Below are positions 1-13,124 of a DNA stretch of 64,000 bases, one piece after another; the stretch's first letter is position 1, and each line of letters starts with the position of its first letter. A program made the translations under genes and the position numbers. Under the pieces are notes generated by a model that was given only the letters and a program-made list of their open reading frames with translations, was not told the DNA's origin and did no database searches. Source of the DNA: Antedon mediterranea (lineage: Eukaryota; Echinodermata; Crinoidea; Comatulida; Antedonidae); assembly GCF_964355755.1 (NCBI RefSeq), contig NC_092672.1:31738501-31802500 (forward strand), given 5' to 3'.

Positions 1-289
1 ATAGAATGACATGTTCTTTTTGTAAATTAATGCTGGCTAACATTGTCAAAAAGGAAAATATTATAATACAGCCTCATTTTTGCTATAGTACGTTTGTATG
101 AGGCATATAAAAGCATTCTATTTGAGCACATCTTATAAATAAAGAGAATTTTATTGTAGAAAGAAGGATTTTCATAGTAGATGTTATATCACCTATACAC
201 ATATATGGGTTAAAAGGCACTTGGCTTGATATCAAACAAGTATTACCTTTAGGCCTACATCCATAATATAAATTACTATATACTTTATG

Positions 290-309
290 CAAAAAAAAAA
301 AAAAAAAAA
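290..309. repeat. Poly(A) tract
   Basis: About 20 A residues. No adjacent LINE or SINE sequence was recognised. Confidence 0.85.
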
Positions 310-783
310 CATGTGAAAACGCTGAAAGAAATATGGATATTTTAGTTGTCAACGACAGGTTAACGACCTCACTATATGTTTGATACCTCATGGTGAAATG
401 TAATACAGCTATATAGCCTGTAGTTTATTAATTAGAAGTGACATAGTTCAAGCTACAGTCAACAGCGATAACTAGTGTAGGTACTCGTTTCATATCGGGT
501 AGGAATAATATGTATATACACTCCTAGGGTAGTCTTATCCAAATAAAAACACAGGCCTACCTTGTTATTTTAGAGCCTGAACAATTCTGGCCATTGGGAT
601 AGAAATCTCTAGAGAAAGGCAAATACCTAATTAAATGGTGTGGGGTACTACATGTTAAATGCTGCCTAAGGGACTCTCCACCACCTATTTATTGTAAGCC
701 TTGGGTCAGAATTAAAATTTAACGAACCTTATAACTTAATTCATTATTAATGTACAAAAACCACATTGTTAATATTATTTTAG

Positions 784-1083
784 GACAATGAAAATGAAAC
801 AAATTGATGCATGCTGTTTTATGCTAGCTACTTCTACCAGGTCTTTCCTCAAAGTACATATCCAGCTGCCAGACTTTACAGGTAATAAAGCTAGCATTGT
901 GTGCGTAGCATACACATTTTACTGTCTGAACAAAGATATAGATTAGCATAAGACAGCAGCTAGATAGGACAGGAGGACTACTTTGTGATGCCATGGATGC
1001 CATGGATGCTATTGATGATTGCCTAGTTCGAAATGGTCTCTACTACTCAATGTTAGAAGCTCTGGTTGGTTTTATAAACAACA
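784..1083 (+). other. Possible two-exon coding signal, protein not recognised
   Basis: A plus-strand segment at 784-881 is bounded by a good acceptor (attattttag) and a GTAATA donor and is open in one frame for 32 codons (ending FLKVHIQLPDFT). After a putative 91-bp intron, an acceptor (ggacag) at 973 opens a second frame that runs to 1083, where a GTAGAT donor lies just before a stop. It encodes GLLCDAMDAMDAIDDCLVRN followed by GLYYSMLEALVGF. The split codon (G plus GA, glycine) keeps the frame across the junction. The second part looks helical and slightly reminiscent of death-fold domains, but that is only an impression. Minus-strand frames are closed over the second segment and open over the first. 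It is weak evidence: short frames, unproven splice sites and no recognised homologue. Confidence 0.22.
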
Positions 1084-1677
1084 GTAGATAGAAATAGATG
1101 TTGACAAAAACATCACCACAAACAGAAGAAAGTTAATAAAGAATTTTTATAATCTTATATTTGTCTAAAACCACAATGCTAAATACAACTGTCAATATTG
1201 GTTCCCAATGAACCCTAGGCATATGAAAAAACACACAGTGTTAGATTCCTACTGAAAAATCAATAAGAAAAGTAAATAAACACACTTTCTATAAAAAAGG
1301 ACATCTTAGTTAATATAACTGTCTGTTAAATCATGAATACTACTTAAGGATGTCTAAGGAGTTTTTATTCTCAGGAGATTGGAGAGGTTTAATCTTTCCA
1401 CAATGCATTTGACAATTAAGAGGAAGTGCTCTTCGGCCTATAGACAGAAATATAAAAGAATGATTGCTCTAAAGGGCAATACACTCTGGACTAGTAGTTG
1501 GCCGCAATTCCAATCTGGTTCTCTACTTTTATTAATTCCAGTATAAATTTAAACTTACTTCAGAATTATTGAAAATTGAAAAATTTACAAAATTCTTCAA
1601 CAAGCATATGACTGCCAAACTATTTTATTTTTCAAACTTCTTTTGTTTTAATCTTATAATTTAATTACAGAACATAA

Positions 1678-2040
1678 CCTCCTTTATATCTTTCAAGTAC
1701 ATCTGTCACTGCTAACTCCTTTGTGCTAACCCAAACTACAACACATCTCTTCACAAATGCTAATTTAACAATCATAATAATCAATCAAAGAGTAAACTTC
1801 CAGTAAACAAAATTACAAAAATAATCTATTTCTGTTCCAATTTCATCATTTATACACAACCGGCTCCTTTAACTTTCAAGTACTTCTATCAACTTTGACA
1901 CCAACCTTAATCTTTCTGAATCTCCAACTGTACATCTCTATACAATTACTAGATCAAAGTAAACAAAAATAATCTAGCTTTCATCGTTTCTGTTCCAATT
2001 TCTTCAGATAATTTTATACAAATTACCAAAATGTCATAAG
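1678..2040. repeat. Diverged tandem duplication, about 182-bp unit
   Basis: Collinear matches include ctttcaagtac-atct, aatcaaagagtaaac against agatcaaagtaaac, and aaaataatct followed by tttctgttccaatttc. Confidence 0.65.
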
Positions 2041-2296
2041 GTTCAGGGTTTAAGGAATTCAATAGATAATCAATGAAATATTTGAAGAAAATTGGTGCCA
2101 AAACTCAATCAAATTTGCCGAATGACCCAACTATCAGTAAATGTTGACATTAGGGTAAGTGTCTCTAGACAGAGAACCGCCAGACCTTATCAACTAGCTA
2201 TTCACACATTGGCCTACTACTATTATTTCACTAGTTATGCAAGATGCCTTTGATGTTATTAGTAATTTTAGAAACAATTAGCAAATATGATATCCA

Positions 2297-3160
2297 AGAA
2301 TTGATCTAAAGTGTCTTTTTTGCCAATCTATCTGGATGTGGCTTCTCCTAAGATTGGTCTTTCTCTCAAGGATGCTCTTTCAAGTTCTCTTGGTTGACCA
2401 ATGGCTTGCATAAGGAATTTCCCTATTGTTGCAACAACCTGATCAATTTAATTTTGGTGGCTATGGCACTGTCTTGTTTGGCATTTTCTTTGCCCTTTTC
2501 TTTGCCATCAATGTCTTTTCAACTATATTGTTCAAAGGTTTTCATGGTGAATAAAAACTAGTAAGTAAAGTTTGCGGATACATTTTGGCTGTTATACTAC
2601 AACCACCTTCTGGATTAATGCTAATGTTGTTGGCACAACAACCTAAAACATTGAGACATTTTCTTTACTTTTTTCCCCCTTGGAAACGCATGGTGTACCT
2701 ACCACAAACCCCCAATTTTACTAGTCTTTTTTTGTTAACAATTATAATAAATGTGAAAATGTAAAAGACAATTTGGAATCAATTCAAAATCCATGACAGT
2801 AATATCAATCATTATACTATCAAAAACTTTTGCTAACTATTTAAATTTAACGAAGACGACAAGTTCAATGACTATCAAGTTTTTTTTTTCAGTACAAGAC
2901 ACACAAGATAATACAAGGAATGGCAACACTATTCTTTCGGAAGAATTTGATATTTGACAAAGAACAAAGAGTTGTTTGAAAGTCTCTACTTGTTGATACT
3001 GTTCCGACACATTCTCTTGTGCTATAGTCATAACCCTCTTAAAAAACACTAAAAAGAAACACTTCAATGACACTAAATCTTGATCCAACCACCCAACGTT
3101 TACTGAATGATCTTTATCAATGTTTATCGTCAGACAATCTACTACAAACTTTTGGCACAC
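2297..3160 (-). pseudogene. Decayed coding remnant, origin unknown
   Basis: The minus strand holds a 107-codon open frame at 2837-3160 (containing MTIAQENVSEQYQQVETF). Further along the same strand is a chain of broken protein-like pieces: a lysine-rich segment (KDIDGKEKGKENAKQDSAIA), a shift of frame, then GKFLMQAIGQPRELERASL and, past an in-frame stop, KKDTLDQFL. At least two stops and one frameshift separate the pieces. A decayed transposon or host pseudogene is plausible. I cannot name the family, and the 107-codon frame alone is not far beyond chance. Confidence 0.3.
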
Positions 3161-3352
3161 ACTTGATAGTGTTTACTTAATATCAAATTTGTTAATTCAA
3201 TGCTTATTGTTAGGTTTCTTTTCTTTTATGATGTTAGTCCACTGGCGGATTATCTAATCATCAGACAATCTCATCCTACACAAACTTTTGAAGAACACTT
3301 TAGGAGAGTTTATTTAAATTAAATTTGTTAGTTTGACGATCCTTTCTTTTTG
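3128..3352. repeat. Diverged tandem duplication, about 131-bp unit
   Basis: The words tcagacaatct, acaaacttttg, gtttattt/gtttactt, aaatttgtta and ctttctttt recur in order in the two halves. Confidence 0.6.
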
Positions 3353-6020
3353 TGAATAAACTGAGAGATATATTCAAACATCGCTACACTCCACTTTTCA
3401 GGTAACATCCGTTATTATATTAAGGTAAACAGATAACTTCAAGTATAAAAGGTGTATTTAAATAAGATACAATAACACAAAAGCATTAACCTACAAATAT
3501 TGTTGCAGCAAATATTTGCCAAATGACTTATTTTCTCGGCCTACACATGAGCAAACAATCTAACATAAACAGTAAATCCATACTACAAAACAACCTGATC
3601 AAATTAGTCCTAAACATATCTTTAAATGTTTAGATATTTAATCAATCAGCAAAGGAAAAAATTATTTCTAGCAAATTTTTCAAAGTTATAATAAAAGTTT
3701 GAATTATTTGTACCTAATAATGAGTTTTGACCAATTACTTTTAATTAACTTTAACAAAAACTGTTAGTTCCTAAGAAAATAAATAGCTCATTTTCTCCAA
3801 GCATGTTTCTGTTATCAATTTTTTTTTCACTTCTGAATCTTCTTTTGCAATCAGTTGAAACAATGTTGCAGAAAGATAATGCTCCATAAATAAAGAGATT
3901 TATAATATACCACTTTGGCAACTTTTTACTACAATTTCGCTCAATAAAAAAGTTTCACTTCTTTATTCAGTCCATTGGTCACGCAAGGTCAAGTACTTGA
4001 CCTTGTAGGACAAATATAATTGTCTATGGGATGCCAATCAAGGATTTGATGAATTACAATACAAGATATATATACACTTTGATAATAAATAAATAATAAA
4101 TAATTCGCATCTTCAGACAGCGTGGACCCAGGATGGACACTTTAATGCCCGAAGCAAAGGCTGAAAAATGGACTCGACACACATGCTTTGACAGATATGA
4201 GATAGATTAATGGCCCACTTGTTATAATTTGAAAATGATGATAGACTAAACATGGAGTAGAAATATATTCTAATGTCGGCCTATCTCTAGAACCAGAAAT
4301 AACAAACTTACAATGTGCTATAAATCTATGGCTTGCATTCTAAAAATGTAACTTGCTTGTATAATATTGATTTCATTTAAAATAAAATATAACATGCATA
4401 AATATTATTATATGACACAAGTAACTCATTTGTTTTAGAAAAAAAACTTTCCCTAAATTTAAATACAAGTTTATTCAAACTTTTACAACAGTCTCAACGA
4501 AATATAACAGTGTCACTATTACAAAGTTCAGCAGCGCGGAAGTTACTTTTATTGTTAAGTTCTGACCGTTGGTAATTCCTAAATCTGAAGTTTAGACTAA
4601 ACTGAAATACTTTATTTTCATAACTTATTATAAAAAGGTGTTAAACAATTAGTTCACAACACCTTGACCTGGTTCCTCTTTCATCGGAATCATTTTCTAA
4701 ATACAATTTATTGTAACTTTCCTGTGAATTTGAGACTTTTCTTCAATATTGCAAGCTTATTAGTAGAATAGATTGTAGTGATATTTCTGTTCGGTGACCT
4801 TGAAGTCTGGGTTGTTTCTGTGCTACTGGATTACTGAACCTGCAATTTTAATCCGGATCATAAAAGCCTAGCTTGTTTCCATAATCTCCAACATTAAAAT
4901 TTGATTTGCGATTTCTAATGCTAAATTGAATCCCGAGTAACACTCTATAGGTTAACAAAAATGTTTAAAACTAGGCTAAGTTACTTAAAAATATATTCAT
5001 ATCTGACAAGTTCAATTTATGGGGATAAAAGAATTTTACAAAGCCCATTTTTCTTACCAAAATATACTTTTTAAACACATTGTATATGTTTAAATTGCCT
5101 TTGTTGAATCTGTTGTCCATAAAATGTTGACAGCACAATTGTAGGCCTAAAATCAACAAACAAGTACATTGCATTCTATGTCACAAGTTCTAATATCAAT
5201 CTTATTTTATGACAGCATTAGGTTAGACAATAAAACAATATTTCTTACAGAATATTAATTTAAATTATTTATATTCATACTAATAGTAACAAATTGATCA
5301 TTCTATATATCACGTTTTTATGAAGGTGTGTGATATATATCAAGCTATTATGCAAATGTAAATTTCTCTCTTAAAAATTGGCATCTGGTATCATGGACAC
5401 GTAACTTAAATAGCAGTAAATGACAAAACGTGAGTGATGAAGCGTGAAATGAAACATTGACAGTAAACGTCAAAAGTAATGATGCGTAAGCGCTAAGTGT
5501 CAATCTTAGAATTGATCAAGATCATTTACTACTATCAGTAACAGATCATTAACCAATAAACCTACTTCAAAGGACTTCACTAATTAATTACTTGATTGTG
5601 GATTTAATTCAAGGACCTGTGGTTCTATCATAGAGTACTTGAAAACTCTCAAGATACAAGAGACTTTATTTGTCTTTGTGAAAATAATTTCACGATTGAC
5701 AGCAATTCTAACTAAAAAGATTTTACAATAGAAATTTAATTGTTTTGGGATTCCATGGAGATGCCTATAGTTCAATACAGGAACCTTTCTCCTCTTCTAT
5801 AATAATAATAATAATAATTGAATTTGAAAACAGAAAACTTGATGACCTAATATTGTATTTTGAACAATGCTGTTTGATTGTGGTCACATGGCATGCAATA
5901 GTATGCACTATTGGTTGTTCAATAGTACTTTTCTCCTCTTTTCTCTCTCACTGACCTAATCCTGGAGTATTAGTAAATTGAATAATTATAATTAATTATG
6001 AAAAATATAAATTAATTTAT
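3353..6020. other. No gene seen
   Basis: AT-rich, intron- or intergenic-like DNA. A GC-richer patch at 4110-4190 is open in two directions for about 30 codons and does not stand out from chance. Confidence 0.6.
5802..5818. repeat. (TAA)n microsatellite
   Basis: Short run of AAT/TAA triplets in AT-rich DNA. Confidence 0.9.
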
Positions 6021-6023
6021 TTC

Positions 6024-6090
6024 ATGACTTGGACCTGATTTTCTACTTTAATAAGCAGGTGACTTACCATTAGACCACATAGGCATGGCC
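6024..6090 (-). mobile_element. tRNA-derived SINE relic
   Basis: Minus strand: TGTGGTCTAATGGTAAGTCA (A-box region) and AGGTCCAAGTC (degraded B-box). Confidence 0.45.
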
Positions 6091-7625
6091 AAAGGTATAT
6101 ACACAAACGTATCTAACTCGTAAACATTTTCATCTTATCTTGTCAATCTATCATTTTATCCATGCCTTTTAATCAATTGCATTATTATACCTTAACATTA
6201 ATAATGTAATGAGAGTGCCGACTAGTCAGCATGAGTTCCAACTAAACACCTTCACATAATATTGGTGAAATAAATAATAAATAAATAAAGCAAGAAAACT
6301 ATCCACCTATCCAAGGACAGAGTGCAATACAAGACTTCTGAAAAGCAAATTAATTCTTTGCCTTTTGCAATCTTCAGACTTGATTGTTTGTACAAGGGGA
6401 TCAACGGTATACTTTCTAACCTGCAGAACCACTTGATATAAAGAGCGTGCGTTCACTTAAAAATTACTTAATCTCGGATTGTATCGCGGCCAATTTGCAA
6501 ATCTAAACAATCCGGTTTGCCTGCAGGTACTATGTGCGACCGGACACGTTCGTGATATTTTAGTCATTGTAACACCTTTATGGTGAGACATACTTTAATT
6601 CTTACAGGGCCATTTGTATCAAATTCACCCGAGAATGATAAAAAACATGTACCGATTCGTGATTAACTAAAGTTAGAATTAAATATGTGTTGACATCCAC
6701 TATCACACCCTCTGACATGGCCCACCCAACAATTTTGTTTTTTACAGTATAACAAATCTTTTTTGTAAGCATATTTACAGATGTAAGCTTCAACAATTAC
6801 CATTTGTTTTTATTATAGAGTATATTATTTTGTTTTTCTGTGATGACCACATAATACACTTATGCAATAATTAGTTTCCAATTGGAAAAATGAATAATAT
6901 TTTGTTTTTGTTAATAATGGTAATATTAATTTTAACAGTCAGCAGATTTTCCCAAAGCACTTAGAAAAAAACCCCATTGAAATATATAACAGTCACGGAA
7001 AATTACAAAAAAACTCTTTCTTTGTAAAAGATTATTACAAGGTTACAGTATTATTACAAGGTTACAGTACTAGAACCATATTGCTTTACTGGACAAATGG
7101 AGCAGTATATACCTTATCCAATATTCCTATGCAAACTGGGGGAAATGCAATAGCGTAACTCATACAAGCTAAAAGAAGAGGAAGTGTGTGTTTACCGTTA
7201 GCGTTTGTGCTGTGTGTACCAATCACCACAAATTCTCTCTTCCTTTAGATTTACTCTGTAACTTGTCCTTACAAAACTAAATGATAGTATACTACTGAAA
7301 ATTGCTGCTAAAAATAGAATTCTTATTCATGTATAATATATGTTTGGATAATTAATTACATATAATACACAATTATTTATTAAACATTATGTAAATTTAA
7401 CATTGTTCGTAGTTTTTTTAGTGGTAATAGAAGAATGTTAACTATATACAAATAATAAAATACTTTTATTGCAACTTTTGGGTTGAATTATATTAAAAAT
7501 ATATACTTATACTTAAATGAAAATATATCCTATCCATCAACAATAACAATCAAAATACACAAACCATCGAAGAACAGACAAAACAGAAGACAGGAGGAGA
7601 AACGACTGTGCAGGGATATTTATGC

Positions 7626-7829
7626 CTACCACTTGTGAAAGAGACCAAAGTTTACAATGACATTTTTTGATCGTTCCGTTTTTACTTTTGGAATGCAAAA
7701 TTCTTTAACTTGTCTTAAATTGTATCTAGATTTAGGCGCTTTTGGCAGAAGGTGATGTAGTCTATGGGAAGGGTTTTTAAGTTTCTGATAGTAATCCTTG
7801 CACAGTCTAGTTCGACGTTCACAGCACAA
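7626..7829 (-). mobile_element. Non-LTR retrotransposon (LINE) 3' ORF tail, truncated
   Basis: The 67-codon minus-strand frame has the typical carboxyl end of LINE reverse-transcriptase ORFs. It contains LHHLLP, then YNLRQVKEFCIPKVKTER followed by SKN, matching the usual order of a leucine/proline turn, a YNLR motif, a K-x-[ST]-x-R-like stretch and a hydrophobic final helix. Nothing of the polymerase domain is present upstream, so it is a 5'-truncated copy, as LINEs commonly are. The 3' UTR probably runs on toward about 7500. The clade (CR1/L2/Jockey-like) cannot be fixed from this piece. Confidence 0.65.
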
Positions 7830-7862
7830 ATGATAGAAGTGTCAACTTAGGATGGAAATGTC

Positions 7863-8062
7863 GCCACCGTCATTAAAGAGATACCTTCCTTTTTTGAAAC
7901 CCCTATTCAAGGGGACACCTCTAAGTAGGTCATATGTTTTAACACTACAGCAAACCCATATTCAGGGAACATCGAAATTTTAGGTGAGGTCATATATGGT
8001 TAAGCACTATGGACAATTCCTATTCAGGAGAGACTATTTAGGGGACACCGTTTCCTGAGATC
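7863..8062. mobile_element. Family-A MITE, diverged
   Basis: It contains acccctattcaaggggacac, a gttttaacactacagcaaac segment, and tatttaggggacaccg. These are the family-A interior words in the usual order. The ends are degraded. Confidence 0.5.
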
Positions 8063-8737
8063 CACCATCCTTACCTACTTTACCCCTACCAAAAACAACC
8101 TCTACTATTAACTAGTCATTTAAAAGAAGTCAAGTATCTGGTCTACGTGAATTGTATTTTTTTAAAGTAAGCAGAACGTGCCCCTTCCACAGTCATAGCT
8201 TTAGGCTGTTTGTTCCAGGTTGCATCAACACTCTTATTCTACTCCACTGAACACAAACTCTGATGAACTTTTCAACTTCTAAGACCTACAAAACCTTACA
8301 TGTTTATTTAATTTTTGCCATTAAAGTCTCGTTCTTCAGAGGCTAGGCTTCAGTGAGCTTACAGAATTGTAAGCAAGTATTTTTTATAATAAACTCATTG
8401 ATTTTGTGATTATCCTGACTGACGGCCATTCAAATGCAAGATTTGTTACAAATTTTTATAATCCCATATTGAATGAATTCAATAAACCAATGGAATGTGT
8501 TACTGTACAATATTAAGTTATTAGATTCCCAGACAAGAATATGCAATTTCATGCATGCTAAAAATTCTGTCATATTGCTCTAGTGACTCCCCCCCCCCCA
8601 ACCCTCAGCTGGAAATATAACGAACCACAATCCACCATAATGAAAAATGAATAATTTGAGCAGTATAGTAACAAATTTGAGATGCTCACATCAATAGCCG
8701 CTACAAAATAATATGTTATTGTAGATCTCTAACAATA

Positions 8738-8800
8738 TAGCTGTAAAACCTATCCCTTAGGACAACATCCCTATTTATGGGACATTTTCAATGAAACAAA
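8738..8800. mobile_element. Family-A MITE end fragment
   Basis: Starts with ctgtaaaacctatccc, followed by ccctatttatgggac. It is a short relic. Confidence 0.4.
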
Positions 8801-11800
8801 TTAGGGTAAATCTATCTTTTACTACAACCAACGCCTATACATTTTGTTGGATCCCAAGGGCTTCTATTGCATTCAGGACTGGAAAGTCTAACAATTTTAT
8901 TACCAATTTTTGTAACCCCTTCAGTATACCAATGCCATAAAATATGTGTTTTTTCTAATATTTATAAATATGTCCATCATCATTCAAGCCATTAAAATAA
9001 TTATATTTTACTAAATTGACAAAGTGCAACTATAACGTCTAACTATATAAACCAAGTAAACAAAGGAGTTTATCGACCTTCTATAAATCAGCTGACAGCG
9101 TTATATAAATAAGAAACGTTGGCAATATATAGAAATGGTAAATATTTGCATTTGTACTTGGGAGACGGCCCTCCATACAAACCCCAGTCATTAGGGACAA
9201 CAATCTGGGAACACTTATTTCTATGTTATTGTTAATACTTCAAAGTAACTTTAGGCCAAATAAAAAAGTTTGTTAGTTAGTTAGGCTTTGTACAACGAGA
9301 TAGTTCAAATTCTAGTCACCGTTTACACATCTCAAAACGCTTGATGACCGATATACAATTTTATGAAAAAGGTTATGATTCTTTTAATTTTGATGAAATA
9401 AAAAAATAAAATAATATTTGATGAGATAGGAGACAATTCAATAAAGTAACAAATTAATATCAAGGAACAATTCTTAACTTTAGTTAAAATTTAAAAAGTC
9501 ACAAAATGAAATTAAAGTAATTTTGTAACATTGCACTGCATTCAAACAATTTTGATTTTTGACGAAAAAAAAAAGAAGTTAATACTTTTGAATAGAACGG
9601 ATACAATTTTAACTTCTTGGAATGAATTAAATTTGAAAGAAAAGATTGGCTATTGGCGTTAAGTAAATCAAAAACCTTTGTCATGTATTGTGTCATCAAG
9701 CCCAAGATTTAATCTTCAATGTACTGGAAAAGGTTAATGATAGAAACCTTAACACAACCATGTTTGGTACTTCATAATACTAAATAAACATTACAGTCAT
9801 TTCTGTAATGAAATAATTGCCTATATTGCAGCCTGTGCCTACAACGTTCGATGAGATAAATAATTACTTTGCTCTAAAGGCTAATGATAGGCATACAGTA
9901 CGTTGAGTGCCAAACATGTTCGTGCCAGGTGAGTCCCATCAGGCAGACAACATCACTGAATGGTGTCTACAAATAACCACGGCATTGCCTCCTTACAATA
10001 ACCCACCAACAGTTCTTTGTAATTCCACCCTTTGATAGCCTAGCAGGATGATTTTCAGAGAGGCATACCAGCATGTGTGGACATCGTAGGGCAGTAAGTG
10101 CTAGGCCTAACTTGGTAATATGAGCACATTGATGTAGGCCTAAGTTTGTGAAGTGTGCCTTTAAGATTTTCTTACACTTGGATGCCTAAAGGCCTAACAG
10201 ATGTTGAGAATGTGTAACGGCATCATTTGTCGTCAACTTACCTGCTGTCTTATGATAAATGGGTTTCATTAGCAGCAATGAGTACCGAAACAATGTTTAT
10301 TTTATTTAAATATAATTAATTAAATGATTTGTTTGAATTATGTTGATAAAGATTGGGAATTTAGACCACACGGTTGCTGAACCAATACCGGATAAACCGA
10401 AAAAAGACAGACAATTATAGTTTTAGATTAAATATATGATCAGTCCATCCTATGAAAACATATGAATCATGCTTACATTTGTGTTACCTAGTTTGCTTTA
10501 AACTTTATATCAACACCTTAAAACATACCTTGCACATCCCCTATGGGACTTTAAAACGCACTGCTGAGTGACGCTACCACTTAGCTATTTCCTGCTTATC
10601 ATCACATCAGAAAAACATGAACAAAAGTTTACTGGTAGTATGGAAACAATTCAATAATTTTTAAATTTTTTATTTCAACACATCGAACAGCAAGTAACTC
10701 ACTAAATACAGGATGAATAAACTTTATCGTTCTTAAAAAATAAATTTCAATTAAAGCTTAGAAAAAGAAGTAGCAGTTGTGATTTAACAGGAAAAAGATC
10801 TTGCGTTTTAATTACTTAAATAAAAAATACAATTCAATCTTAAAACAACCTAATTGGTATGTATCTTTCTATCTGTCAATAAAAGAATATGCGTGTCTTT
10901 TTATTTAAACAGTGGATCTTCTATTGTTGATGGTAAACATACAATCCACACTAATCCAATTATAGGATTATGGGTTTAACAAGGATTAGTAATTTACTAA
11001 TCTAAATAAATTGGTTATTTCATTGTCCTTTTATTGACCAACAATCATAAGTACTTGATTGATAATTGCACAAACCTTTTCAACTATCTAACTTTTATCA
11101 TAGGCCAAATACCAGATTCATTGTTTTTGCTTATTTATTTATTTACCATATAATTTAAATCAAAATAAAGCATGAACTTAATTTTAGCCAAAGGTTTTTG
11201 TAAGGAGGGTTTTTTTTCACAAAAGTGAAAAAATCGTCTTGAGCTAGGCTAGTAGTAGGCTAGGCCTTTACCATCGATTTTTACTGCAAATCTTTAGGTT
11301 GATGAAATAGCTAAACAGCAAAAATAAACTAAATTTAAAGATTGTAAAATAATTATGATACTTTAAAACTTGATCTACACAATTGAACAAAACTGAATTT
11401 TTTAACAAGCACAGCACCCTCTATTTTAAATTAAATTTATTGCATATATTATTAAACTTAATGAAAAACTGTCCATTTTCTCTAAAAAATAGTATGATAC
11501 ATGTGACTTTTATTAGTCACATTATTTGGTAAAATGTTTATCTTAAGAACATGTGCAATGTCATATTTTAATATGAAACATGAGAAATGTCTGAAACATG
11601 AATTAAAATTAATTTAGAAAAATTCCAATCTACATTTCCATGTCTGAAAAGATAATTTTAATAACTAAATCAATCTAATTTTTTTCCTAATAAACTTGAA
11701 GTCATATCTTGATTATTAAAAAGAAAATGCTGATTGAACTATCAAAATAGTAATGCTATGCTATTAACTAATTTGAGTTAAAAGCATAAGAATTAATTAT

Positions 11801-12000
11801 GGAAAAAAATATAATTTATCTTTAAGTGCAGGATATAAAATAATAAAGTGGTTAATATTGATTGAAAAAAATTAATTGTTTAACTCTTAAGTGTATTATA
11901 TTAATGGGCCACTACTAAAATAAATTAAACTGGTTCCTTTATCATACTTATCGGATGTTGCTGCAGCTAGCTAAAGTAGTCTCTTTAGTATGGCTATAAA
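8801..12000. other. No gene seen
   Basis: AT-rich. A GC-richer patch at 9900-10140 contains a consensus donor-like GTGAGT (at 9929) and short open frames on both strands but no coherent exon. A small hairpin (ttttcacaaaagtgaaaa) lies near 11215. Confidence 0.6.
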
Positions 12001-12230
12001 GGCCTGTTATCAGTTATCATCATAAAATGTCTTTTTCCTGGACTTCATTTAGTAAGTTGACCTGGATTTAAGGCCTGTTATGTTCTAAAAAATGACATAA
12101 AATGACTTTTCCTTGAACTTCTTTTAGTAAGTTGACATGGATCTAAAGACCTGTTATGTTCTTAAAAAATGACATAAAATGTTTTTTTTTCCTGGACTGT
12201 ATTCTTTCAGTGAAGTTGACCTTCCCCAGA
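12001..12230. repeat. Tandem triplication, about 72-76-bp unit
   Basis: Copies begin at 12001, 12072 and 12148 with (g)acctgttatgttct-type starts. They share cataaaatg, cttttcctgg or cttgaac, and ttagtaagttgac blocks. Confidence 0.85.
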
Positions 12231-12304
12231 GAGGAAACCAGGAGACAACTGCCCATGGTAACCAGGGAAGTAATCAACTCCCCCTTGATGCTCCACCTTC
12301 TTAG
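12211..12304. other. Possible terminal exon, strand ambiguous
   Basis: On the plus strand a polypyrimidine tract and TTTCAG precede a frame EVDLPQRGNQETTAHGNQGS that ends in TAG, with AATAAA about 160 bp downstream, as in a terminal exon. On the minus strand a 48-residue ORF from an ATG (ending SPGFLSGEGQLH) spans the same bases, and its frame could follow the phase-1 EGF exon. The left flank is the third copy of a tandem repeat, which makes both readings less secure. Confidence 0.15.
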
Positions 12305-12736
12305 GCCTACCAAAAAACATACTAAACAGCTGCACTAAGTAATTACACATACTATTTACATATGTAAATAACAACTTCTATGATTTGGCACACTTCGCAA
12401 TTATCTGACTCCATGATTTTATATTAGCGGTCCCATGGCATCTTTTTATGACATGTAAGAAAATTTAATAAAATAAACAGGTCACTGATATATATTTTAC
12501 CTTGGAAGCATTGATGTACTATAACTTTGGAAAAACAAATTGAATCCTTTCAAAAAACTAGTCTACTTCATTTTTGGGCAATTTGTGAGTCAATTAGGCA
12601 CCTAAATATTTCCTGCTGATAAACATACATAAAGGAAATATTTGCTGGACTCGTTGCCTTTGGTCTCAATGCCTTGATAAGTGATAGGCAACCAAATAAA
12701 AGCCCAAAAATTAAGAGGGCAACAAAATCACACTGC

Positions 12737-13090
12737 ATTCATTCAATGTATGGCTTACCAAGAGTAGAGAAAGAAAAAACACATTCTGACATCCTGGTTT
12801 AAATTGACTGTTTGGGAAAGTATCATCAATAGTCGGTTTGATGAGGAGAAAATGGTAAGCATGTTGTTGAAACTTATTACATTGACATCCTGTGGCATTC
12901 ATGACACATTCATAGTATCCACAATGTATGGCTAGCCCAAGGGTAAAGGAAGAAAATACACTTCAAGACAAAATGGAACCATTCTGACATCCTGGTTCAA
13001 ATTGACTGTTTGGGAAAGTATCATCAGTAGATGGTTTGACGAGGAGAAAATGGAAAGCATGTTGATGAAACTTTCTACATTGGTATCAGA
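12737..13090. repeat. Tandem duplication (about 185-bp unit) just downstream of the EGF exon
   Basis: Two diverged head-to-tail copies lie at about 12737-12895 and 12920-13090. Shared blocks include the words cattctgacatcctggtt, gactgtttgggaaagtatc and gaggagaaaatgg in the same order and spacing. On the minus strand this DNA lies directly after the EGF exon donor, so it is probably intronic. Both copies have short open minus-strand frames (about 60 codons), with a weak EGF-tail look in one frame (QFEPGCQNG), but no six-cysteine pattern is present. It may be a decayed exon copy or plain intron duplication. Confidence 0.75.
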
Positions 13091-13124
13091 GACTGAGAGA
13101 ATCCTCAATACAGAAGACACTTAC

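Noticed and set aside
1370-1550. 62-codon plus-strand frame with possible tRNA-like boxes
   Set aside because: Neither the frame nor the boxes are good enough; no matching A and B boxes at the right spacing.
9900-9935. 30-bp micro-exon (VECQTCSCQ) before a perfect GTGAGT
   Set aside because: The CxxCxC look suggests a VWC domain, but there is no pyrimidine tract and no adjoining cysteine-rich exon.
12450-12475. AATAAA words as poly(A) signals
   Set aside because: AATAAA is very frequent in DNA this AT-rich and cannot be called functional without a convincing terminal exon.
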